Of a stretch of 6,123 nucleotides of DNA, positions 1 to 5,415 are shown in pieces. Position 1 is the stretch's first letter, and each line of letters begins with the position of its first letter. This DNA is from Bacteroidota bacterium (GTDB taxonomy: Bacteria > Bacteroidota > Ignavibacteria > UBA10030 > UBA6906): assembly GCA_003541875.1 (NCBI GenBank), contig DPLS01000215.1, positions 1-6,123 on the forward strand, in the 5' to 3' direction. The position numbers were made by a program, and so were the translations under genes. A model generated the notes under the pieces. That model did no database searches, was not told the DNA's origin, and was given only the letters and a program-made list of their open reading frames with translations.

Positions 1-815
1 TACTCTCTCTCTCCGGAACGTTGTCCAGGCTTGAAAAGGGGGAGATCAAAGAGGCTCTGAAAAATATTTATCGCCGCTCGCTGTTGAACGATGCTCGACA
101 TGCCGATCTCGCCATCGTGTATTCGGAATTTGTGAGAAACGTCCTTCACGCTAGTCACGGCATCAGTGCTCAAGTATTGTATCCGGCAATCGATGACTTT
201 GCGGAAAGCACAACAAAAGAGAATGTCATCCTGAGCGTCGGGAGGGTCTTCAGGGGGTTATACAACGACAAGCGATATGACTTCATGATCGAGGCGTTCA
301 AGAAACTCCGCGAGCGCTTGCCTCACAAAGCGTGGACCTATCATCTTGTTGGCAGCTGCGGATCTGATTTTGAATCGCAACGCTATCTGGAAGAGCTGCG
401 CACTGCGGCAACCGGACACCCGATCTACTTTCATGTAAACACCTCGTATGAAGAACTTCGTCGACACTACAACCAGGCAGAGATCCTCTGGCACGCGGCA
501 GGATATGGTGTAGACGAGGCGCGTTACCCCGAACGGACCGAACACTTTGGCATGTCCACCGTTGAGGCAATGTCCGCCGGATGTGTTCCGGTTGTTGTCA
601 ACAAAGGTGGCCAAAAAGAAATTGTTTCTCATGGCAAATCGGGGTATCTTTGGAACACGCTGGATGAGTTGATCGAGCACACCGCCTCACTAGTAAGTGA
701 CGCTAACCGGCGAGAGACGAGGCGTATTCATGCCCGTCAACGATCCCACGACTTCGGTCGCCAGCAGTTCTCCAGCAGACTCATCTCTCTTTTCAACCAA
801 CTAGACACAGACTGA
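1..815 (+). CDS. GT4-type glycosyltransferase, C-terminal part (5' end outside window)
   Basis: A retaining GT-B glycosyltransferase of the GT4 type, transferring a sugar from a nucleotide-sugar donor to an envelope or exported glycan; donor and acceptor cannot be read from sequence. The frame is open from the left edge (first full codon at 3). The TTG at 21 is an internal codon, not a convincing start: it has no ribosome site and would delete the N-terminal Rossmann domain. Numbering from that TTG, residues 52-58 (VLYPAID) mark the usual hinge into the C-terminal domain, 70-95 hold the 'ILSVGR...KRYDFMIEAF' strand-helix that opens the donor domain, and 174-182 is the EX7E motif (E174 HFGMSTV E182) that contacts the donor nucleotide-sugar. 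The following 'SAGCVPVVVNKGGQKEIV' segment is typical of the family. It stops one base before the YfhO-family gene, implying a shared transcript. Family assignment is firm; substrate is unknown. Confidence 0.9.
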   Translation, partial: LSLSGTLSRLEKGEIKEALKNIYRRSLLNDARHADLAIVYSEFVRNVLHASHGISAQVLYPAIDDFAESTTKENVILSVGRVFRGLYNDKRYDFMIEAFKKLRERLPHKAWTYHLVGSCGSDFESQRYLEELRTAATGHPIYFHVNTSYEELRRHYNQAEILWHAAGYGVDEARYPERTEHFGMSTVEAMSAGCVPVVVNKGGQKEIVSHGKSGYLWNTLDELIEHTASLVSDANRRETRRIHARQRSHDFGRQQFSSRLISLFNQLDTD

Positions 816-816
816 C

Positions 817-3354
817 ATGGCAAAACCCAGGAAGACGGCCGCCAAACAGGAGCAGAAGACTGCGTCCTTTTTCTCGTCTCTATCACCGACAAAACAAGAC
901 CTGCTCTGCATCGGGTTCCTTTATCTCATTACACTTGTACTGTTTCGAGGAATCATTTTCGACAATGCCGCTTTCGCCGACGCGGGTGACACCGTCACGG
1001 CTCTGAGCTATGCACATGCCGGTGATCAGATCAAAGAGGCGGAAGGGGTTGATGTACTGTGGATGCCGTACTTCTTTAGTGGTATGCCTACATTCGGCAA
1101 CGTCGCCTACTCACCACACAATGTGAACTATCTTGGCACTGCGATCGTGAAGGTTCTCAACCTGCTCTATCTCAACGCCAAGTGGGGATGGATTATCGTG
1201 CACTATCTGCTGGGCGGAGTATTCATGTTCTTCCTGATGCGCACTTGGAAATTCTCACGCTCCGTGGCGCTGCTCGCCGCCATCGCCTTCATGCTGACTC
1301 CAAATGCCATCGGACTCGCGGGAGAGGGCCACGGATCAAAGCTCATGGCATTGATGTACCTCCCGGCCATTTTCCTCCTGAGTCACCTCCTCTTCGAACG
1401 ACGGGACCTACTTAGCTTTGGACTCTTTTCCGCAGCCATCGGCACATTACTGCTCACCAACCACATGCAGATTGTTTATTACGTCCTCCTGGTCATCGGC
1501 TTGTATTCGCTCTACAAACTCGTTTGGGAATTCAGAAGCGACAAACTGATCGCTGCAAAAAGGTCGGCCTTGTTTGTCGGGGCAATAATCATAGGCCTGT
1601 GTATTTCATCCTACATCTATCTATCGGTGTATGAATATTCGACATTCTCAATCCGCGGTGGGGGGACGGCAGGATCAACAGGCGGACTTACATATGACTA
1701 TGCAACTAACTGGTCATGGAATCCATGGGAGACCATCATTTATCTCGTCCCCTCGTTTTTTGGTTTCTCAAGTCAATATCCATCCACATGGCAGGGACAA
1801 ACGAATGTTTCTCTTCCCCTCTATTGGGGTGATATGCCATTCCATACCTCCACAGAGTACATCGGTATCATACCCATCCTGCTTGCTGCAATCGCACTTG
1901 TGTACAAGCGCAACAGGGTAACCATCTTTTTCGGAGTGCTCACTCTCGTGATCTTTCTTGTGTCGCTCGGGAAGTACTTCCCTGTTTTCTACAACGTGCT
2001 CTTCCACTATCTGCCCCTCTTCAACAAGTTCCGCATTCCTTCAATGATCCTCCACCTCGTGCCGTTCACGGTCGGCATTCTCGCCGCATATGGCCTGACG
2101 TTCCTGCTCGAGGTCCACGACACAGCCAAGATCGAGAAGCTGAAGAGGGCTCTTCTCTATGTTTCTGGCGGACTCGCGGCACTGATGATCATCGGGTTCC
2201 TGTTCAAGTCTTCGGTCTACCAAACTCTTTCGGGTTCCTGGTTCGTGAAGGAGGACGAGAACTATGGCGAGCAGACTAGGCAGCTGATTGCAGCATTCAA
2301 ACCGCTCCGTTTTGATCTCCTGTGGACAGACTACCTCAAATTCGTTTTCATCTTCGTGGCCTCGGCGGGAGCCATCATCGCATTCCTTGACAAGAAGATC
2401 CGGACAGGAGGATTGAGTGCAATACTGATCGGCATATTGCTGATTGATCTGATTATCATCGATGTAAAGTTCATCAACCCCAAGCCCAGCCAGGGGCTTG
2501 AGGAGAACTTCCAGCCCGATGCAACAATCGCGTTTCTGAAGCAGCAGTCTGGACTGTTCCGCGTCTTCCCCGTCGGGGGAAATCTCTTCATGGACAATAC
2601 TTTCGCCTATCACGGCATAACATCCGTGGGTGGGTACAGTCCGGCAAAATTGAAGATCTACCAGACCATGCTTGACTCCTGCATGTACAAGGGTGCCGAC
2701 CCGTCGTTTCCAATTAACATGAACATGGTGAACATGCTGAATGTGAAGTACCTTGTTCTGGATGGCCAGCTTCCGGAGGGCCGATTCTCTCTGGCGAACA
2801 TCGATCAGGGACGTAAGCGACTAACCTATCTGAATCCTGCAGCACTGCCACGCACGTTCTTTGTAAAGAAGGCGGCGGTTGCAGCCAACCAAACCATGGT
2901 TTTTGCAGAATTGAATTCCCCCCAGTTTGATGCTGCAACGACGGCTGTAGTTGAAAAGCCCTTGCCTCAGGAGCTTACTTCGCCCGACAGCACCTCGGCT
3001 GAGATAGCAGAGTACAAATCGAGAGAGATCGCGATCAAAGCATATACATCGTCTCCCGGATTGCTTGTGCTCAGCGAAGTGTATTACCCTGCCGGATGGA
3101 AAGCGTACATTGATGGAACCGAAACGGAGATCTACAAAACAAACTACATCCTGCGTTCAGTCATCGTTCCCAAAGGCGGGCATACAGTTACGTTCAAGTT
3201 CGATCCGCCATTGTATAACATAGGATGGAACTTGTCGCGCGCGGCGTGGGGTGCAACACTCCTGTGCATTCTCATCGGTCTTTGGCAAACACCGGCAATA
3301 CGCGCCAGATTCGGTGGGAAGAGACCGGAGCAGGCGACACCGGCGCACGGTTGA
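817..3354 (+). CDS. YfhO-family polytopic membrane protein (GT-C-like glycosyltransferase)
   Basis: An 845-residue integral membrane protein of the YfhO family. Family members resemble GT-C lipid-carrier-dependent glycosyltransferases and are linked to decoration of cell-wall or lipid-linked glycans; enzymatic activity here is inferred. A basic, soluble N-terminus (1-27) precedes the first membrane helix (about 29-48). The first outer loop carries acidic residues (D49, D55, D58), the usual place for GT-C catalytic acids. About a dozen hydrophobic segments follow to about residue 549 (for example 126-141, 148-166, 176-193, 201-236, 251-271, 348-363, 369-384, 409-431, 445-463, 507-524, 533-549). 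A soluble domain (about 550-800) ends in the family's conserved region (EVYYPAGWKAYIDG, 754-767), then a last helix at about 808-824. The ATG at 817 follows the upstream stop as TGA-C-ATG with no visible Shine-Dalgarno site, suggesting translational coupling. The length is normal for versions in Bacteroidota-like organisms. Substrate unknown. Confidence 0.88.
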   Translation: MAKPRKTAAKQEQKTASFFSSLSPTKQDLLCIGFLYLITLVLFRGIIFDNAAFADAGDTVTALSYAHAGDQIKEAEGVDVLWMPYFFSGMPTFGNVAYSPHNVNYLGTAIVKVLNLLYLNAKWGWIIVHYLLGGVFMFFLMRTWKFSRSVALLAAIAFMLTPNAIGLAGEGHGSKLMALMYLPAIFLLSHLLFERRDLLSFGLFSAAIGTLLLTNHMQIVYYVLLVIGLYSLYKLVWEFRSDKLIAAKRSALFVGAIIIGLCISSYIYLSVYEYSTFSIRGGGTAGSTGGLTYDYATNWSWNPWETIIYLVPSFFGFSSQYPSTWQGQTNVSLPLYWGDMPFHTSTEYIGIIPILLAAIALVYKRNRVTIFFGVLTLVIFLVSLGKYFPVFYNVLFHYLPLFNKFRIPSMILHLVPFTVGILAAYGLTFLLEVHDTAKIEKLKRALLYVSGGLAALMIIGFLFKSSVYQTLSGSWFVKEDENYGEQTRQLIAAFKPLRFDLLWTDYLKFVFIFVASAGAIIAFLDKKIRTGGLSAILIGILLIDLIIIDVKFINPKPSQGLEENFQPDATIAFLKQQSGLFRVFPVGGNLFMDNTFAYHGITSVGGYSPAKLKIYQTMLDSCMYKGADPSFPINMNMVNMLNVKYLVLDGQLPEGRFSLANIDQGRKRLTYLNPAALPRTFFVKKAAVAANQTMVFAELNSPQFDAATTAVVEKPLPQELTSPDSTSAEIAEYKSREIAIKAYTSSPGLLVLSEVYYPAGWKAYIDGTETEIYKTNYILRSVIVPKGGHTVTFKFDPPLYNIGWNLSRAAWGATLLCILIGLWQTPAIRARFGGKRPEQATPAHG

Positions 3355-3379
3355 CAATGTGCTCCCCCTTGGCTATATT
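3351..3379 (+). promoter_or_regulatory. Sigma-70-type promoter for the microcompartment shell genes
   Basis: A perfect -35 hexamer TTGACA (3351-3356) is followed after exactly 17 bases by TATATT (3374-3379), one mismatch from the -10 consensus. Transcription should start near 3386, giving a leader of about 50 bases before the first shell gene. The -35 box overlaps the TGA stop (3352-3354) of the upstream gene, so the cassette has its own promoter even though it sits close behind another gene. A 7-base direct repeat GTGCTCC lies at 3359-3365 and 3384-3390, on either side of the -10 box. The hexamers and spacing are read directly; activity is inferred. Confidence 0.75.
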
Positions 3380-3420
3380 TCAAGTGCTCCAGATGGAATC
3401 AATTTGCTAACCCTACTCTA

Positions 3421-3426
3421 AAGGAG
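3421..3426 (+). promoter_or_regulatory. Shine-Dalgarno site of the first shell gene
   Basis: AAGGAG lies 10 bases before the ATG at 3437, the best ribosome site in the window. It is 19 bases before the other in-frame ATG (3446, Met4), so 3437 is the preferred start. The strength fits a protein needed in many copies. Confidence 0.75.
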
Positions 3427-3436
3427 AAACTCCCAC

Positions 3437-3733
3437 ATGGCGGACATGTCATTAGATGCTCTTGGGATGGTGGAAACCAAAGGACTCGTCGGCTCCATTG
3501 AAGCTGCCGACGCCATGGTGAAAGCGGCACGCGTAACACTCATTGGCAAGGAAGTGATCGGCGGCGGCTATGTAACCGTCATGGTACGGGGAGATGTTGG
3601 CGCGGTGAAGGCTGCAACGGATGCTGGCGCGGCTGCCGCACAGCGTGTCGGCGAGCTTGTTTCGGTCCACGTTATCCCACGTCCGCATGCCGACGTGGAA
3701 ATGATTCTTCCGAAGCGTCCTGCTGCAAAGTAA
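3437..3733 (+). CDS. BMC-H microcompartment shell protein, PduA/EutM-like
   Basis: A 98-residue single-BMC-domain protein that should form cyclic hexamers tiling the facets of a bacterial microcompartment shell. The sequence follows the canonical PduA/EutM/CcmK pattern almost throughout: '[10 protein letters not shown]' strand 1 (9-18), '[12 protein letters not shown]' helix with the conserved edge lysine K29 that packs between hexamers, the pore loop (V40-I-G-G-G-Y45), '[15 protein letters not shown]' helix (51-65), and '[16 protein letters not shown]' (77-92) with the edge arginine R82. The usual pore G-S-G is G-G-G (42-44), followed by Tyr where PduA has Leu. There is no extension at either end, so this is likely the bulk shell subunit. 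It is first in a two-gene cassette behind its own promoter. Which metabolism the shell encloses cannot be told, because no cargo enzyme is adjacent. The fold assignment is near certain. Confidence 0.96.
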   Translation: MADMSLDALGMVETKGLVGSIEAADAMVKAARVTLIGKEVIGGGYVTVMVRGDVGAVKAATDAGAAAAQRVGELVSVHVIPRPHADVEMILPKRPAAK

Positions 3734-3744
3734 CAGTTCTTCTC

Positions 3745-3791
3745 AAGCTGTGTCCCGATATATTACCCCGCGAGACATCGGGACACGGCTT
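3745..3791 (+). other. Long intergenic hairpin between the two shell genes
   Basis: An inverted repeat with a perfect 10-bp core (GTGTCCCGAT 3750-3759 with ATCGGGACAC 3777-3786) extends outward through one G-U pair and four more pairs to about 15 bp (3745-3759 with 3777-3791). The loop has 17 bases (3760-3776). It fills most of the 75-base gap between the shell genes. No T-run follows (TCTTC only), so it is a poor rho-independent terminator. An mRNA-stabilising or processing hairpin, or a partial attenuator setting the ratio of the two shell proteins, is more likely. Its 3' arm ends four bases before the next gene's ribosome site. A TATATT sequence (3759-3764) sits at the stem-loop junction, without a matching -35. 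Structure is seen; role is inferred. Confidence 0.7.
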
Positions 3792-3795
3792 CTTC

Positions 3796-3799
3796 AAGG
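3796..3799 (+). promoter_or_regulatory. Shine-Dalgarno site of the second shell gene
   Basis: AAGG lies 9 bases before the ATG at 3809 and just 3' of the intergenic hairpin. It fixes that start over the out-of-frame ATG at 3802 and the in-frame Met3 ATG at 3815. It is weaker than the site of the first shell gene, in line with a minor shell component. Confidence 0.6.
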
Positions 3800-3808
3800 T
3801 AATGCCTC

Positions 3809-4357
3809 ATGGAGATGCTCGAATACGCGTTAGGATTGGTTGAGACGCGCGGTCTCATCGGCTCGATCGAAGCCGCGGACGTCATGGTGAAGACCGCCAA
3901 CGTGCACATTCTCGGTACCGAGTACATCCGCAATGGCCTAGTCACCGTAAAGATTGTCGGTGAAGTGGCTGCAGTCAAGGCGGCGGTGGATGCAGCTAGT
4001 GCCGCTGCCGCGCGGGTCGGGCAGGTCGTCTCAACACACGTCATCCCTCGTCCGGCAGCAGATGTTGAGATGATCTTGAAGGTGGTTCAAAAGCCGGCTC
4101 CCGTGGAAGAGCCACCCAGGACAGAGAAGAAACCCAAGAAGGAGAAACCTCTCAAGACGGTTCCCGATCAAGAAACGCTGTTCGTCGCCGACTCCAGCCT
4201 TGCAGGCTACCAGAAAGAGCTTGAGACCATGACGGTGCCACAACTCAGAACTCGCGCGCGGAATGAAGGTGGCCTCGGCATTGCAGGACGACAGATTTCG
4301 AAAGCAAACAAGGAACAGCTCATCGCCGAGCTTCTCAAGAAGCGGTCGGGAGGCTGA
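3809..4357 (+). CDS. BMC-H shell protein with Lys/Pro-rich linker and SAP/Rho_N-like C-terminal domain
   Basis: A 182-residue protein in three parts. Residues 4-92 are a BMC domain that aligns without gaps to its upstream neighbour ('[20 protein letters not shown]', edge lysine K28, 'HVIPRP' with R81), so it should enter or cap shell hexamers. Residues 93-137 are a low-complexity linker rich in Lys, Pro and Glu. Residues 138-177 have the pattern of the small helix-extended-helix modules SAP, HeH or Rho_N: a leading '[14 protein letters not shown]' helix, a Gly-rich turn (GGLGIAG), then '[15 protein letters not shown]'. Such modules usually bind nucleic acid, though some bind protein. The pore loop reads R41-N42-G43 where PduA has G-S-G, so the pore should be more positive and perhaps narrower. 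EutK of the ethanolamine compartment, a BMC domain with a C-terminal helix-turn-helix-like domain, is the closest known parallel in design; the appended domain here is a different type. It probably arose by duplication of the neighbour plus gain of the tail. The BMC call is near certain; the tail assignment is by pattern only. Confidence 0.92.
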   Translation: MEMLEYALGLVETRGLIGSIEAADVMVKTANVHILGTEYIRNGLVTVKIVGEVAAVKAAVDAASAAAARVGQVVSTHVIPRPAADVEMILKVVQKPAPVEEPPRTEKKPKKEKPLKTVPDQETLFVADSSLAGYQKELETMTVPQLRTRARNEGGLGIAGRQISKANKEQLIAELLKKRSGG

Positions 4358-4377
4358 TTGTTCGTCTGTTGTCGGGT

Positions 4378-4410
4378 AACTCCATCGGTGGAAACTGATG
4401 GAGTTTTTTT
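4378..4410 (+). terminator. Rho-independent terminator closing the shell cassette
   Basis: The arm AACTCCATCGG (4378-4388) pairs with CTGATGGAGTT (4395-4405), an 11-bp stem with one G-U pair and a 6-base loop (TGGAAA). A run of seven T (4404-4410) follows directly. It begins 21 bases after the second shell gene's stop and ends 19 bases before the ATG of the next gene. It works on the + strand only, as there is no matching A-run on the 5' side. This is a textbook intrinsic terminator, so the shell genes probably form their own transcription unit. The downstream gene must then rely on read-through or an unrecognised promoter. Confidence 0.88.
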
Positions 4411-4421
4411 GTGTAGAGACA

Positions 4422-4426
4422 AAGGA
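4422..4426 (+). promoter_or_regulatory. Shine-Dalgarno-like site that sets the YbbR-protein start
   Basis: AAGGA sits only 3 bases before the ATG at 4430, closer than the usual 5-9. It is still the only purine-rich match upstream of this reading frame. The competing TTG at 4358 has none and lies upstream of the terminator hairpin. Confidence 0.5.
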
Positions 4427-4429
4427 ACA

Positions 4430-5353
4430 ATGGAAAAGAAACGGTTCCATATCGTCGTCGCTACAATCCTCTTTGCCGTCTTCCTCTGGGTGTCTGTGAA
4501 CATGAGCTACGAATACCAGAACGTGGTCTCGGTTCCCCTGCTCGTCGAGAACCTTCCCCAGGATCGAGCAATCGCCACACCTTTCCCAAGAACTATTCAT
4601 GTGAAGCTTCGGGGCAATGGTTGGCAGAGTGCCGTCCTCCTGCTGGGCTCCGACCCTCAGTGCGTTATCGACATAGCTTCACTCTCATCGCGCAAACACT
4701 CCCTTACTCTCAACGATATCGTTGACAGGATGGCGATACCTCTGGGACTCAAACCCGTTGAGATGAGCCCCGAGTCGCTATTCCTCAGCTTCGACGCATA
4801 CGCTCAAAAACGTGTGCCGGTGGCTCTTAACACAGATATCTCCTTTCGTACAGGCTACGGTAGAGTCGGTGACCCGACAGTAACTCCCGATAGTATCACC
4901 CTTGGTGGCGCAACGTCGGTGCTGGCCACTATTAACGAATGGCCAACTGTGTGCAATACCTTTACCGACGTGAAGGCGCCTATCGATGCCAATCTCTCGC
5001 TGGCCGATTCTGCGTCGCACTACCTGAAACTTTCTCCAGAGATGGTCAATGTGAGGATCAATGTTCAGCAGTATGCCGAAAGGACGATTACCGGGCTGTT
5101 GGTCGAGACGATGTCGGTGCCTCAGAGCAAGGAGGTTATCCTGATACCACCGAAGATTGACCTGATTGTGCGGGGGGGGGTCGAACAACTCGCGACCCTG
5201 GGGAATGACAGCTTCCACGTGTCGGTCGATTACGATGCCCTCCTGTATGACTCGACAGGCTACACAGAACCCGTAGTTCTCTCGCCGAAAGGAGTGCAAC
5301 TCGTAGCCAAGAAGCCAGAGCATATGCAGTTCATTATCAGGACGAGGCTGTAG
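4430..5353 (+). CDS. YbbR-domain membrane-anchored protein (CdaR-like)
   Basis: A 307-residue protein with a short basic N-terminus (MEKKRF), one membrane helix (about 7-24, IVVATILFAVFLWVSVNM) and an all-beta extracytoplasmic part. The latter can be read as three YbbR-type units: about 30-125 ('VVSVPLLVENLPQDRAI...'), 126-215 ('KRVPVALNTDISFRTGYG...') and 218-305 ('RTITGLLVETM...'). In Firmicutes the YbbR protein CdaR binds and regulates the c-di-AMP cyclase CdaA; in other phyla the role is mostly unproven. Here cdaA is not next to it: the gene lies behind the shell-gene terminator and 62 bases before pdxJ. The start was placed at ATG 4430 because it directly precedes a Lys/Arg-then-hydrophobic signal-anchor. 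The earlier in-frame TTG (4358) would add 24 residues encoded by the terminator. A run of nine G (5172-5180) at codons 248-251 could be slippage-prone. Family assignment is good; function is inferred. Confidence 0.85.
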   Translation: MEKKRFHIVVATILFAVFLWVSVNMSYEYQNVVSVPLLVENLPQDRAIATPFPRTIHVKLRGNGWQSAVLLLGSDPQCVIDIASLSSRKHSLTLNDIVDRMAIPLGLKPVEMSPESLFLSFDAYAQKRVPVALNTDISFRTGYGRVGDPTVTPDSITLGGATSVLATINEWPTVCNTFTDVKAPIDANLSLADSASHYLKLSPEMVNVRINVQQYAERTITGLLVETMSVPQSKEVILIPPKIDLIVRGGVEQLATLGNDSFHVSVDYDALLYDSTGYTEPVVLSPKGVQLVAKKPEHMQFIIRTRL

Positions 5354-5415
5354 TTGAGACTGGGGATCGCTGACGACAAAACCCCGATCTAGAGTTTCTT
5401 ATTGAAGAGGAAGCC

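Noticed and set aside
21..23. TTG at 21 as the true start of the glycosyltransferase
   Set aside because: The frame is open to the window edge, there is no ribosome site, and the product would lack the N-terminal half of the GT-B fold.
2041..2613. 190-codon open frame on the minus strand inside the YfhO-family gene, and a similar 189-codon one at 4031-4600
   Set aside because: Both lie opposite well-supported genes, show no recognisable domain, and their compositions (Asp/Glu/Gln/Arg- or Cys/Ser-rich) are typical of antisense shadows.
3759..3764. TATATT as the -10 box of an internal promoter for the second shell gene
   Set aside because: No acceptable -35 hexamer lies 16-18 bases upstream, and the sequence sits in the hairpin. 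Kept only as a possibility under the hairpin finding.
4358..4429. In-frame TTG at 4358 as an earlier start of the YbbR protein, abutting the shell gene's stop (TGATTG)
   Set aside because: The added 24 residues are encoded by the terminator hairpin and T-run, have no ribosome site, and would push the signal-anchor helix inward. ATG 4430 gives the normal family N-terminus.
5354..5415. Terminator or promoter between the YbbR gene and pdxJ (GGGG 5362-5365 against CCCC 5382-5385; TTGAGA 5354-5359)
   Set aside because: Only a 4-bp GC stem with a 16-base loop and no T-run, and no -10 box at the right distance from TTGAGA. Read-through is the simpler view.
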